From NCBI RefSeq assembly GCF_012027725.1, contig NZ_SJOU01000010.1:35012-99011 (forward strand): a stretch of 64,000 bases of DNA, given 5' to 3'. Source of the DNA: Olsenella sp. SW781. GTDB lineage: Bacteria; Actinomycetota; Coriobacteriia; Coriobacteriales; Atopobiaceae. Each line of letters starts with the position of its first letter. Position 1 is the first letter of the stretch. Made by a program: the position numbers and the translations under genes. The notes beneath the pieces were generated by a model, which was given only the letters and a program-made list of their open reading frames with translations, ran no database searches and had not been told where the DNA came from. Positions 44,112 through 53,199 of the stretch are shown here, piece by piece.

Positions 44112-46571
44112 ATGCGCATACGCACAGACCTCATCTGCCATGCCAAGGACAGCGTCTACGAGAGACTCGTCATCGAGGGGCTCGACGCTCACGAGCATCT
44201 CACCACCCTGATCGACCGATCGCTCGTCCCCAACCCGCTCCCCTGCCGCCTCTACCCGCTGGGGTCAACCGAGCGGGGCAAGACAACCTATGTGGCGGTG
44301 ACGCCGAGACTGTCCGCTAAAACAGGCGCCTACTGCATTGGAAAGCTCGACGAGGAGGGTAGGATTCTTGAAACGCAGGCTCGAAGCGTCAACCTCGGCG
44401 ACGAGGGGCTCGCTGGACGCCTCGGTAACCGCCTCCGTCGGGAAGCATGCGAGGAGCTGCTCCGTGTCGACGAGCGGCGAGATGCCGAGACCGAGGATGC
44501 GGATCGCTTTGCTGCCGAGCTCGGATCCGTTATTGCCTACGGCGACGGCACCTTTCTGGTAAGGGTCAGCTTCTGCCTACGAGAGGACCAGGTGGACAAG
44601 ACGCCGACGTTCATCTGCCTGGATGACTGCCTAGACCTTCTCGCAGACGACATGGTGCTGATGGGGCGTGCTAACGTTGCCGCCGAGGCCCCCGGAGAGC
44701 CGGGAAGAGTGAGGGTGACCTATTCCCTCCGTGTGCCCGAAAAGGTCCAGACGATGCACGTCTACCTCGTTCCCGACGAGAAGCACCCCGAGGACTATCA
44801 GCTGCTCGACATCCCCGAGGGGGCTGTCGTGGGCAAGCTCGCCGCCTCGAACGAGCTGCTCTACAAGAGCGCCGCATCAGACCCCTACCACGAGGAGTGG
44901 CTCAGCCTCCATCGCGCCAGCGAACGCGAGCTGCGGCGTCAAAGGGCCACTGTGCTCGACGAGCAGCCCACATTCAGCATCGTGGTTCCCCTCTTCATGA
45001 CCCCCGCGCCCCTCTTCACCAAGATGCTCGACTCCGTGCTCGCGCAGACCTACCAGCATTGGGAGCTCATCCTCGTCAATGCGAGCCCAGCCGAGAGGGA
45101 GCTCGCGCGGCTTGTGGAGGCGGCATGCGCCGAGGACGAGCGCGTCAGAAGCGTGACGCTCGAGGAGAATCTGGGGATTTCGCTCAACACCAATGCCGGC
45201 GCCGCCCTCGCCACGGGTGACTTCGTCTGCTTCCTGGACCACGACGACACCATCGAGCCGGACCTTTTCTTCGAATACGCCCTCGCCGTGAACGAACATG
45301 ACGACATCGACCTCATTTACTGCGACGAGGACAAGATTCTCCCCGACGGGAGCCATCTGACCCCGTTCTTCAAGCCGGACTTTAGCCTGGACTTCTTGAG
45401 GAGCAACAACTACGTCTGCCACCTCCTCGCTATCAGGAGGAGGCTGTTCGAGGAGCTACCACCCAACACTCCCGAGTTCGACGGAGCTCAGGACTTCAAC
45501 CTCGTCCTCCAGTGCGCCGAACGGGGACGCACGCTCCACCACGTACCCAAGGTGCTCTATCACTGGCGTATCACCGAGTCGTCCACCAGCGGAGAAATTG
45601 GCGCCAAGGACTATGCCATCCAGGCCGGGGAGCGAGCGCTCCGTAACCACCTCGCGCGCACGGGCGTCTCCGCAACCGTCGTTGCTCGCGAGGGATCTGC
45701 GACCTACCGCATCATCTACGACGTGCCCTCGCCGAGCCCTCTCGTTTCCATCATCATCCCCAACAAAGATCAGGTCCCGCTACTCGACGCCTGCGTCCGG
45801 TCCATCTTTGAGAGGAGCACCTACGACAACTTTGAGGTAATCGTCGTCGAGAACAACAGCGTCAGACCGGAGACCTTCTCGTTCTACGAGGAGCTTAAAC
45901 AGCGTTACGGAGCAAAGCTGCGCGTCGTTCGTTGGGAGCATGAGTTCAACTTCTCGAAGATCGTCAACTTTGGCGCCAGTCACGCTCGGGGAGACTACTA
46001 CGTCCTCCTTAACAACGACACGGAGATCATCACAGAGAGCTGGCTTGAGCTCCTCCTGGGCAACTGCGCTCGCAGCGAGGTCGGCGCCGTCGGGGCGCGG
46101 CTCTACTACCCCGACGACACCATCCAGCACGCCGGCGTCTGCGTCACTTCCTGGTGCGTTGACCACCTCTTCCGCGATCTCCCCCGTACGAGCACTGCCG
46201 ACTATTTCCAGTTTGCCCATCTCCAGCGCAACCTCAGCATCGTCACCGCTGCCTGCATGATGGTTCGGAAGCAGGTATTCGAATCGGTCGGCGGTTTTAC
46301 CGAGGAGCTGGCGGTCACGTTCAACGACGTCGACTTCTGCCTCAAGCTGGGAAGCGCTGGCCTGCTCGTGGTCTACGACCCCGACGTCGAGCTCTACCAC
46401 TACGAGTCCATCTCGCGTGGGGACGACAGTGATCCCGCGTCCAAGGTCAGGGAGCTCCGGGAGATCTCCCTGCTCAGATACAGATGGCCGGAGATCTTCA
46501 TCTACGGGGACCCCTACTTCACGCCAAACATCACCCGCGGCGTGCCCGAGGCCCTGTACTACAAGTACTAA
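44112..46571 (+). CDS. Double GT2 glycosyltransferase 2 (paralogue of 38528-40963)
   Basis: The product is 819 residues from the ATG at 44112. Upstream codons in the same frame overlap the amidase leader and have no homology to the paralogue. Residues 1-~280 are the unknown N-terminal region (HAKDSVYERLVIEGLD). GT2 module one starts near residue 289 (FSIVVPLFMTPAP, CFLDHDDTIEPD, YCDEDKILPDG), and module two near residue 543 (PLVSIIIPNKDQVP, VLLNNDTEII, FNDVDFCLKLG). Both modules keep acidic DxD-type residues, so both should be active. A TATTAT box at 44064-44069 is a possible -10 element. Confidence 0.87.
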   Translation: MRIRTDLICHAKDSVYERLVIEGLDAHEHLTTLIDRSLVPNPLPCRLYPLGSTERGKTTYVAVTPRLSAKTGAYCIGKLDEEGRILETQARSVNLGDEGLAGRLGNRLRREACEELLRVDERRDAETEDADRFAAELGSVIAYGDGTFLVRVSFCLREDQVDKTPTFICLDDCLDLLADDMVLMGRANVAAEAPGEPGRVRVTYSLRVPEKVQTMHVYLVPDEKHPEDYQLLDIPEGAVVGKLAASNELLYKSAASDPYHEEWLSLHRASERELRRQRATVLDEQPTFSIVVPLFMTPAPLFTKMLDSVLAQTYQHWELILVNASPAERELARLVEAACAEDERVRSVTLEENLGISLNTNAGAALATGDFVCFLDHDDTIEPDLFFEYALAVNEHDDIDLIYCDEDKILPDGSHLTPFFKPDFSLDFLRSNNYVCHLLAIRRRLFEELPPNTPEFDGAQDFNLVLQCAERGRTLHHVPKVLYHWRITESSTSGEIGAKDYAIQAGERALRNHLARTGVSATVVAREGSATYRIIYDVPSPSPLVSIIIPNKDQVPLLDACVRSIFERSTYDNFEVIVVENNSVRPETFSFYEELKQRYGAKLRVVRWEHEFNFSKIVNFGASHARGDYYVLLNNDTEIITESWLELLLGNCARSEVGAVGARLYYPDDTIQHAGVCVTSWCVDHLFRDLPRTSTADYFQFAHLQRNLSIVTAACMMVRKQVFESVGGFTEELAVTFNDVDFCLKLGSAGLLVVYDPDVELYHYESISRGDDSDPASKVRELREISLLRYRWPEIFIYGDPYFTPNITRGVPEALYYKY

Positions 46572-46581
46572 ACTCATGGCA

Positions 46582-46610
46582 TTGAAATAGGCAAATCGCT
46601 AGACTAGCTT
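46582..46610 (+). promoter_or_regulatory. Possible promoter for the 46641-48937 operon
   Basis: TTGAAA (46582-46587) and TAGCTT (46605-46610) are 17 bases apart in an AT-richer gap. The -10 match is weak (three of six), so this is tentative. Confidence 0.35.
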
Positions 46611-46640
46611 TCAGTTCTCATATCGACGGAGTTACAGCGC

Positions 46641-47324
46641 ATGAAGATACTTGCCGTAGTGCCCGCATACAACGAGGAGGAGTGCCTTGAGGGAACGGTC
46701 TCCTCGCTCCAGAATACCTGTCCGGAGGTGGACTGCCTCATCGTGAACGACGGCTCCAAGGACTCCACCTGGGACGTAGTGCGTCGTAACGGCTTCAACG
46801 GCGCCTGCCTCCCCATCAACACGGGCCTCACATCAGCCTTCAAGACGGGCATGAAGTACGCGCTCAGGCACGACTACGACGCCGTGGTGCAGTTCGACGC
46901 GGACGGCCAGCACCTCCCTGCATACATTCCCGTCATGGCGCACGAGCTTGAGGAGCAGGGTGCCGCCATGGTCATCGCCTCTCGCTACCTCGATGGCACG
47001 GTCAAGCCCTCCGGCGCCCGCGGTGCGGGCTCCCGGCTCATCACCTTCCTGATCAAGCTCACCACGGGCGCCAAGATCACGGACCCCACGAGCGGTATGC
47101 GCATGTACAACCGCGAGATGATCAGGCTCTTCTCCACCGCCTTCGACCTTGCCCCCGAGCCGGACATGGTTGCCCTGGTGGCGCGCAGGTACGGCAAGGT
47201 GGTAGAGATCCAGGCCACCATGCAGGAGCGCCAGGGCGGCGAGAGCTACCTCAAGCTCGGCAACGTGATCAAGTACATGAGCCGCACGTGCCTCTCCATC
47301 CTGATGTCCCGATTCCTCCGGTAG
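46641..47324 (+). CDS. GT2 glycosyltransferase, polyprenyl-phosphate mannose synthase-like
   Basis: The product is 227 residues, short for GT2 and without a C-terminal membrane domain. It has the DPM1-like pattern ILAVVPAYNEEECLEGTV, IVNDGSKDSTW, VVQFDADGQHLP (DxD) and DPTSGMRMYNREM. Such enzymes load a sugar onto polyprenyl phosphate or a glycan acceptor. A DUF2304 protein follows after seven bases, a common pairing in which the small membrane protein probably localises the soluble transferase. An ATP-grasp gene completes the operon. Confidence 0.87.
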   Translation: MKILAVVPAYNEEECLEGTVSSLQNTCPEVDCLIVNDGSKDSTWDVVRRNGFNGACLPINTGLTSAFKTGMKYALRHDYDAVVQFDADGQHLPAYIPVMAHELEEQGAAMVIASRYLDGTVKPSGARGAGSRLITFLIKLTTGAKITDPTSGMRMYNREMIRLFSTAFDLAPEPDMVALVARRYGKVVEIQATMQERQGGESYLKLGNVIKYMSRTCLSILMSRFLR

Positions 47325-47331
47325 GTGTGAC

Positions 47332-47691
47332 ATGCTTCCCGTCTATCTCAGAGTCCTGCTCGTCCTCGGTGCCCTTTTTGCCCTTGTAGTCGTGGGCAGA
47401 CAGGTCAAGAAGGAGAAGATCCTCGTCGAGGACGCCGTCTTCTGGGTCGTCCTCGCGGCCATCTTCGTCATTCTCGCCGTCTTCCCGGACCTTGCCATCG
47501 TCCTCGCGCACAACCTGGGCTTCATGTCCGCGAGCAACTTCGTCTACCTCGCGATCATCGTGCTCCTGCTCTGGAAGGTCTTCACCAACTCCGGGGAGAT
47601 CTCCCGCCTCAAGACCAAGGTGAACGAGCTCGCGCAGGAGATTGCGCTCGCCCACATGGACGAGAAGGAGAAGCCGGAAGATGACCGCTAA
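47332..47691 (+). CDS. DUF2304 small membrane protein
   Basis: The product is 119 residues with three hydrophobic segments (VLLVLGALFALVVV, FWVVLAAIFVILAVF and FVYLAIIVLLLW) and a charged, coiled-coil-like tail (ISRLKTKVNELAQEIALAHMDEKEK). This is the DUF2304 layout. It lies between its likely partner GT2 and the ATP-grasp gene, with which it overlaps by 11 bases, implying translational coupling. The same domain is fused to GT4 at 28081-29607, which supports a membrane-partner role in glycan transfer. Confidence 0.87.
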   Translation: MLPVYLRVLLVLGALFALVVVGRQVKKEKILVEDAVFWVVLAAIFVILAVFPDLAIVLAHNLGFMSASNFVYLAIIVLLLWKVFTNSGEISRLKTKVNELAQEIALAHMDEKEKPEDDR

Positions 47692-48937
47692 GAGCGCGCT
47701 TGTGCTCGGTGCGGGCATCTATCAGGTGCCCCTCATACGCCACGTGCAGGACCGCGGCATGCGGGCCATCGTTCTCAGCATCCCCGGCCCCTATCCCGGC
47801 ATCGCGCTTGCGGACGAGTTCGTCCCCGTGAACACGACCGACGAGCGGGGCGTGGTCCAGATCGCGCGCGACTGGGGCGTGTCCGCCGTGCTCACCACAG
47901 GAACCGACGTCGCCCTGCGCTCGCTGGGGGCGGTCGTCGACGAGCTTTGCCTGCCGGGTCCGTCCTACGAGACCGCCTTCAGGGCAACCAACAAGCTCGA
48001 CATGAAGCGCGCGCTCGCGGCAGGTGACGTGAGGACCGCACGATTCGTCGAGATACGCGGCTCCTCGCAGGCGGAGGCGGCGTGGGACGAGCTGCTCCGC
48101 ACCCATGACGCCGATATCCCCTGGAACGGCGTCATGGCCAAATGCCCCGACCGCTCCGGCAGCCGTGGCATTGTCCGAGCGCGTTCCCGTGGTGACGCGC
48201 ACTCCGCGATTGAGCAGGCTATCGGCGCCTCCCTCTGCGGCTATGCCCTGATGGAGGAATTCGTGGAGGGCCATGAGATCGGGGTCGACGGCTACGTGGA
48301 CGAGCGCGGGTCCATCGCCCTCATGGCGCTCCACGACAAGGTGGTCATGAGCAACGGGAGCACCAACGTGCCCGTGGGCCACCGCATGAGCGCCGGCTTC
48401 ACCAAGGAGTGCCTCGACCAGACGGACATAGCCGAGCAGGTCGCTCGTACGGCGCGTGCCATCGGCATGAGATCCTGCTTCTACAACATGGACGTACTCG
48501 TGGACGACGCGGGAAGGGCCTGGGTCATCGAGGTGGGCGTACGCGCCGGCGCGACCTGCATACCAGAGGTCGTCGGCGGCCATCTGGGCTTTGACTACTA
48601 CGATGCCATGGTCGATGCCGCCCTCGGCGAGCAGCCCGTCTTTCCGCGCAGCCCCCTCCGCGGCGCCTCCGAGGGCCGCCTGCTCCTCACGATGCGACCC
48701 GCCGTCGCCGCGCAGGTCGATATTGCGTCCGTCCTCTCCCCCATCGAGGCACGTCACAGACTGACGCTCGACGCCTCGCTCGACTACGAGCCCGGCGAGG
48801 ACCTTCCCCGCTTTGAGAACGGGACGAGCCGTATCGGCCAGGTCGCGTGCGTCGGAGACGACCCCGCTGCCGTGAGTATCGCCGTGGACGAGGCATCCGT
48901 TGCCCTCGTTGAGCGCTACGCGCAGGAGCGCCGCTAG
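47681..48937 (+). CDS. ATP-grasp ligase (carbamoyl-phosphate-synthase-like)
   Basis: The product is 418 residues from the ATG at 47681, which overlaps the DUF2304 gene end. The N-terminal pre-ATP-grasp fold begins SALVLGAGIYQVPLIRHVQD. The ATP-grasp core has MAKCPDRSGSRGIVRA as the phosphate loop, EEFVEGHEIGVDGYVDERG, and the metal/ATP segment WVIEVGVRAGATCIPEVV. Such enzymes join a carboxylate to an amine through an acyl phosphate. In a glycan locus it may attach an amino acid or similar acid to an amino sugar. The acceptor is not identifiable from sequence. Confidence 0.85.
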   Translation: MTAKSALVLGAGIYQVPLIRHVQDRGMRAIVLSIPGPYPGIALADEFVPVNTTDERGVVQIARDWGVSAVLTTGTDVALRSLGAVVDELCLPGPSYETAFRATNKLDMKRALAAGDVRTARFVEIRGSSQAEAAWDELLRTHDADIPWNGVMAKCPDRSGSRGIVRARSRGDAHSAIEQAIGASLCGYALMEEFVEGHEIGVDGYVDERGSIALMALHDKVVMSNGSTNVPVGHRMSAGFTKECLDQTDIAEQVARTARAIGMRSCFYNMDVLVDDAGRAWVIEVGVRAGATCIPEVVGGHLGFDYYDAMVDAALGEQPVFPRSPLRGASEGRLLLTMRPAVAAQVDIASVLSPIEARHRLTLDASLDYEPGEDLPRFENGTSRIGQVACVGDDPAAVSIAVDEASVALVERYAQERR

Positions 48938-48940
48938 CCC

Positions 48941-49855
48941 CTACTGAAGGGACGCCATCAGCAGGCGGAACATCTTGTTCACGTAGGCGGGCGACGTGAG
49001 GGCGATTCTGAGGAGCAGGGCGAGAAGCCCGAACGGCCGATGGCCCTCGAGACAGCCCATCGCCTCGTTGAAGAGGCCGTTTGCCCTGAGATAGCGCGAG
49101 GAGCGGCCGGCGTCCAGGCGCTCGGCGACCCATGTCCGCGCCTCCGCCACGTCGACGGCACGGCCCCGCGCGTAGTGCTTGGTGAGATAGCGCATGTAGA
49201 GGTACTGCTCGTAGAGGCTCGAGCGAGAGATGCTCTCCTCCCCCATCCGGTAGCGCAGCACCGCCCCAGAGACGTTGGCCATACGCCCGCCCGCAAGCGC
49301 CGTACGAATGAGCAGGTCATAGTCCTCGCAGAGCGGAATCTGGCGATACCCCTGCTCAAAGACCCAGCGCCTTCCCAGCCACGAGGGATGCGGCACGCAG
49401 TTGTTCCACCGGAGCGCCCTGCGCACGGCCTCGGGGGACTGGGGCAGCCTCTGCGCATGATAGAGCAGCTCCCCCGCCCCGTCCGTGACATCGAGTCCGC
49501 CACCCACGAGGTCGTACCCACCCGCCTCGATGAAAGCGAGCTGCCGCTCGACCCTGTCCGGCAGGGCCACGTCGTCCGCGTCCATCCGGCAGACGTACTT
49601 CGAGGAGCAGCATGAGACGGCGCGGTTCAGGGATGCCGCGAGGCCGAGGTTCTTCTCGTTGACGGTGACCCGCACCCTGGAATCGCGCGCGGCGTACCCC
49701 TCCGCCTCGTGGCGGAGCTCCTCGTTGCCGGGGTCGTCAAGCGCGATGAGGAGCTCGAGGTCGGGCATGGTCTGAGCGAGGATGGAGTCCACCGCCTGGC
49801 GGAAGAGGTCCGGGTCCTCACGATATGCCGACATCACAACGGTAACGTCACTCAT
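48941..49855 (-). CDS. GT2 glycosyltransferase
   Basis: The product is 304 residues from the ATG at 49855. The GT2 marks are VTVVMSAYREDPDLFRQAV, SILAQTMPDLELLI, YVCRMDADDVALPDR (DxDD) and the acceptor-side CEDYDLLIRTALAGG. The C-terminus is hydrophobic (FGLLALLLRIALTSPAYVN) and may touch the membrane. It lies four bases from the stop of the convergent ATP-grasp gene and 19 bases downstream of another GT2 on the same strand. Confidence 0.86.
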   Translation of the reverse strand: MSDVTVVMSAYREDPDLFRQAVDSILAQTMPDLELLIALDDPGNEELRHEAEGYAARDSRVRVTVNEKNLGLAASLNRAVSCCSSKYVCRMDADDVALPDRVERQLAFIEAGGYDLVGGGLDVTDGAGELLYHAQRLPQSPEAVRRALRWNNCVPHPSWLGRRWVFEQGYRQIPLCEDYDLLIRTALAGGRMANVSGAVLRYRMGEESISRSSLYEQYLYMRYLTKHYARGRAVDVAEARTWVAERLDAGRSSRYLRANGLFNEAMGCLEGHRPFGLLALLLRIALTSPAYVNKMFRLLMASLQ

Positions 49856-49873
49856 GGCAAGTCCCACCGCGTC

Positions 49874-50800
49874 CTACAGGAGACCGAGAAGGAAGAGGAG
49901 CCTCAGCGCCAGCTCGTCCGTCAGCCGCTGCCGAAGACGCATGGGCGCAAACGCCTTCCTCAACCTGCTTCCCAAGAGGAATCTGCTGAGGAGCTGACGC
50001 CTCTCGGCCGGCATCTCCTCGCCAAACGCCTCGTCGAGCCTCGCCAGCTGGTCGGTCACGTTCCTCAGCTCGCCCTTGTCGAAGAACGTCCTGATCCTAT
50101 AGCGGAGTATCGCCATCCTGCCCGATCCCGTGGGACTGGCATTGGAACCGGTGCGTCGGTACTCAAGGCAGGAGAAGTCGTCGTGCACCACCTCGCCGAG
50201 CGCGGAGGCGACGAGGGCGAGCCACCAGTCGTGGCAGTAGACCCCCTGCGCGCCCGCCCTCGCAACGCGCTCCGCCAGGGCACGGTTGATGACGCAGGTG
50301 TTGCCCGACGTGGCGTTCTCGTAGAGCATCTTCGCAAGGTCGAGCGTGCCCCGCGCAAGATGGGAGCGGGACTGGGGGCGCATCTCCGCATCACAGAACA
50401 TGTACTCTGCGCAGTAATAGAGGGGCTTCTCGCCGTCATGGGACGAGAGGACCTCGAGCGCTCGGCTGAGCTTGTCCGGATGCCACACGTCATCCTGGTC
50501 GCACAGGGCGATGTAGGGCACCTCGGGAGGGACAAGGGAGATCGCCTCGATGAACGAGGCGACCACGCCCACGTTCTTGCCACGCAGAAGGATGAGCTGC
50601 CCGCGCCGCTCGTACTCTTCGAGAATCTGGAGCGTTCCGTCGGTGGAGCCATCGTCGCGGACGTAGAGTGCAAGGCTCGAGACGTCCTGCGCAAGGACGC
50701 TCTCGATCTGGTCGGACACGAACTCGCATCCGTTATACGTTGACATCACAACGGCAATGTCGGGGACGCCCCTGGCGATGTCCGTTGAGTGATTGTGCAT
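49874..50800 (-). CDS. GT2 glycosyltransferase (rhamnosyltransferase-like)
   Basis: The product is 308 residues. Two adjacent ATGs (50803 and 50800) follow GGAGG; the second has the better four-base spacing. The GT2 marks are IAVVMSTYNGCEFVSDQIESVL, RDDGSTDGTLQIL, IALCDQDDVWHPDKL and YCHDWWLALVAS. The CDQDDVW form is typical of RfbF/WbbL-type rhamnosyltransferases, but sugar specificity is uncertain. It is divergent from the lipoprotein gene at 50900. Confidence 0.86.
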   Translation of the reverse strand: MHNHSTDIARGVPDIAVVMSTYNGCEFVSDQIESVLAQDVSSLALYVRDDGSTDGTLQILEEYERRGQLILLRGKNVGVVASFIEAISLVPPEVPYIALCDQDDVWHPDKLSRALEVLSSHDGEKPLYYCAEYMFCDAEMRPQSRSHLARGTLDLAKMLYENATSGNTCVINRALAERVARAGAQGVYCHDWWLALVASALGEVVHDDFSCLEYRRTGSNASPTGSGRMAILRYRIRTFFDKGELRNVTDQLARLDEAFGEEMPAERRQLLSRFLLGSRLRKAFAPMRLRQRLTDELALRLLFLLGLL

Positions 50801-50835
50801 CATGCCTCCGCATCGATATCGCACTCCCCCTATAG

Positions 50836-50856
50836 GGTATCCTTTCTCAAGATACC
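50836..50856. promoter_or_regulatory. Small inverted repeat in the divergent region before the lipoprotein gene
   Basis: GGTATC (50836-50841) and GATACC (50851-50856) flank nine bases, next to CCCTATAGGG. It lies between two divergent genes and could be an operator. The arms are short. Confidence 0.3.
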
Positions 50857-50899
50857 GCGGGCGGGACGTGTCACAACGTTCCCGACGAAAGGAGTCGCA

Positions 50900-51547
50900 G
50901 TGCGCAACACCTCCCGAGCGCTCGGTCGCATGGCCGCCGCCCTCTCGCTTGCAACGATGCTCACCCTCACCGCCTGCTTTGGCCAGGGCGCTCAGACTCC
51001 CGTCGAGAGCGATCCCACGGACCAGACCATCGTCTCGGACCGCACGGAGAGCGAGGCGGAGCAGACCGACGAGGCTGCCATCGAGGAGCTCGTCAACGCC
51101 ACCCAGGCTCTCTTCGCCGAGCCCACCCCCGAGAACCTGGCGCAGGCGGGAATCGCCTCCGGGGACGGCTCCGAGTCCGGCTACGGCACCTATGATGACC
51201 AGCTCACCTACTATCACAACCTCTCGCTCGAGATTGCCTCGACGAGCGTTGAGGGAGACACCGCCACCGTCGAGCTCGATGTGACCAACGCAGACTTTGA
51301 GAAGGTCAGCGAGCTCGCCCAGCAGGACAGCGCCGCCTGGCGCGAGGAGAACGGCGGTGCGGACGCCGGCTCAAAGTTCACCGAGTTCTACAACGAGCGC
51401 CTCATGGGCGGCGACGTGGAGACCAAGACCGTCAGGTGCGCGCTCACGTGCTCGAGGCAGGCGGACGGCTCATGGGCATGGGACGAGCTCCCCGGCAGCA
51501 ACCAGGCCTTCGTCGCCGCCCTCTCGGGCGTCGAGCTGCCAGGCTAG
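50900..51547 (+). CDS. Secreted lipoprotein of unknown function
   Basis: The product is 215 residues from a GTG at 50900 with AAAGGAG five bases upstream. A longer in-frame start at 50789 lacks this site. The N-terminus is a type II signal with lipobox LTAC (MLTLTACFGQG), so the mature protein should be attached to the outer face of the membrane. The mature part is acidic and starts with a Glu/Asp/Thr-rich linker. A compact domain follows (YHNLSLEIASTSVEGDTATVELDVTNADF), which looks like an NTF2-like or DUF-type lipoprotein fold, but I cannot name a family. It may assist assembly of the glycan or be unrelated. Confidence 0.82.
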   Translation: MRNTSRALGRMAAALSLATMLTLTACFGQGAQTPVESDPTDQTIVSDRTESEAEQTDEAAIEELVNATQALFAEPTPENLAQAGIASGDGSESGYGTYDDQLTYYHNLSLEIASTSVEGDTATVELDVTNADFEKVSELAQQDSAAWREENGGADAGSKFTEFYNERLMGGDVETKTVRCALTCSRQADGSWAWDELPGSNQAFVAALSGVELPG

Positions 51548-51562
51548 GCTCCAAGACGCGCT

Positions 51563-52099
51563 CTAGAGCGAAGAGTCGGCGAGGCGCCCCCAGTCCTTCC
51601 GGAGCACGGCCATGGTGACCATGTCCTCGTAGCGGCCGCCCTTGAGGACGGCCTCGCGACGCACGCCCTCCTCCGTGAAGCCGGCCCTGCGATAGAGGCG
51701 GCGCGCCCGCTCGTTGCTGCTCAGGACCGAGAGCTCCACCCTCCTCAGGTTGAGGTCGAGAAACGCGTGCGAGAGGATGGCGTCCACCGCAAAGGTGCCC
51801 AGGCCCCGCCCGCGATTCTCCTCCGCACCGATCATGATGTGCATCGTGCACGAGCGATTGACCCAGTCTATCCCCGCAAGCGTGACGAGGCCGAGTATCC
51901 TCGAGGGCTCCTCGTGCTCGACGATTGCGCAGCGAACTGTGTTGGACCTGCTGCCCAGATAGCCCTCGAACCAGCGCTCGTCGATCTCCGGGCCAATGAA
52001 GCGATAGGGCGCGCCCAGGCAGGCAATGAGCTCCGGGTCCCGACGCCAACGGTTGACCTCGGGGACGTCTCCCCTCTCCAGCTCCCTCAGCTCAAGCAT
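51563..52099 (-). CDS. GNAT acetyltransferase (RimJ/RimL-like)
   Basis: The product is 178 residues from the ATG at 52099, preceded by GAGAGGATGCGGG. The acetyl-CoA loop is NRGRGLGTFAVDAIL, followed by LRRVELSVLSSNERARRLYRRAGF, the usual motif B. The RimJ/RimL subfamily acetylates protein N-termini, but close relatives acetylate nucleotide-linked amino sugars. Its neighbourhood includes an RffA/WecE-type aminotransferase (55691), so it could play the part of WecD and acetylate a 4-amino sugar. That is inference. Confidence 0.85.
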   Translation of the reverse strand: MLELRELERGDVPEVNRWRRDPELIACLGAPYRFIGPEIDERWFEGYLGSRSNTVRCAIVEHEEPSRILGLVTLAGIDWVNRSCTMHIMIGAEENRGRGLGTFAVDAILSHAFLDLNLRRVELSVLSSNERARRLYRRAGFTEEGVRREAVLKGGRYEDMVTMAVLRKDWGRLADSSL

Positions 52100-52223
52100 C
52101 CCGCATCCTCTCGCTCGTGGGTCCAGTCTTCTTGGACAACTGTAAACCAAATGCCCGTCCGAGCGCCCGGGGCGGCGCGAGATGGTACTGTTTACCCAGG
52201 ACGCTCTCGGAAAGGGGACGGAC

Positions 52224-53186
52224 ATGAGGGGCGTTGCGGGAGAGATCGGCGGCTTCATTGAGTTCGAGCGTTATGGCGGCGAGGAGCTCCATCGGGACGC
52301 GCTCGCCCTCAACTGTGGGAGGAGCTGCCTGGCGTACGTCGTGGAGGCGAGGGAGATCTCGTCCATCTGGGTGCCCTCCTTCCTCTGCGACTCGGTGGTC
52401 GGCGTGCTCGCGAGGTACCCCTCCGTCACCGTGCATGAATATCCCGTAACCTGTGAGCTGCTCCCCGACTACGAACGCATAAGCCTCGGGCCAAACGACT
52501 ATCTCTACCTCGTCGACTACTACGGCCAGCTCACCGAGGGGGACGTGCGGCACGCGTCCTCACTCTGCGACGGTCGCCTCGTCGTGGACGAGGCCCAGGG
52601 CTTCTTCGCCCCGCCCGTGCCGGGCTTGGACACGCTCTACACCTGCCGGAAGTTCTTCGGCGTGCCCGACGGGGCGTACCTCTATACCACCGCACGACTC
52701 AGCCGCGAGCTTCCCCCTGACGAGTCCCACGACCGCATGGGCTTTCTCCTCGGCCGCTTTGAGCGTCCCTCCTCGGAGTTCTATGCCGAGTACGCCGCCA
52801 ACAACCACCTCTTTGCAGGCGAGCCGATGCGCACGATGTCCCCGCTCACACACAACCTTCTCAGGGGGATAGACTACGAGGTCGTCTCGAATCGCAGAGA
52901 GCGCAACTTTGCCACGCTTCACGGGCTTCTCGGCAACATGAACGAGCTCGAGCCCAGGACGCCCGTTGGACCGTTCATGTACCCCCTACTCGTGCGAGAC
53001 GGGGCAAGAGTAAGGACGGGCCTGCAGGGGAAAAAGATCTACGTCCCCACGCTCTGGCCCTATGCCCTGCAGAAGGACCCCGTGGCGCGCGACCTCGCCG
53101 CAAACATCCTGCCCCTGCCCATAGACCAGCGCTACGACGAGGCGGACATGAAGTACGTTGCGGCAGAGGTCCTCTCGCTGCTCTGA
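52224..53186 (+). CDS. PLP-dependent aminotransferase-fold protein (DegT-like, divergent)
   Basis: The product is 320 residues from the ATG at 52224 with AAAGGGG upstream. Features of fold-type I enzymes are LALNCGRSCLAYVVEA (cofactor-phosphate region), DYLYLVDYYGQLTEGD, LVVDEAQGFFAPP (Asp that binds the pyridine ring) and TLYTCRKFFGVPDGAYLY with a candidate Schiff-base lysine. It is shorter than classic DegT enzymes (~370-400 residues) and lacks a recognisable GEGG segment, so the substrate is unclear. It is convergent with an ATP-grasp gene. It probably makes or modifies an amino-bearing sugar or side chain for the glycan. Confidence 0.72.
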   Translation: MRGVAGEIGGFIEFERYGGEELHRDALALNCGRSCLAYVVEAREISSIWVPSFLCDSVVGVLARYPSVTVHEYPVTCELLPDYERISLGPNDYLYLVDYYGQLTEGDVRHASSLCDGRLVVDEAQGFFAPPVPGLDTLYTCRKFFGVPDGAYLYTTARLSRELPPDESHDRMGFLLGRFERPSSEFYAEYAANNHLFAGEPMRTMSPLTHNLLRGIDYEVVSNRRERNFATLHGLLGNMNELEPRTPVGPFMYPLLVRDGARVRTGLQGKKIYVPTLWPYALQKDPVARDLAANILPLPIDQRYDEADMKYVAAEVLSLL

Positions 53187-53199
53187 GAGGTCAGGGCCC

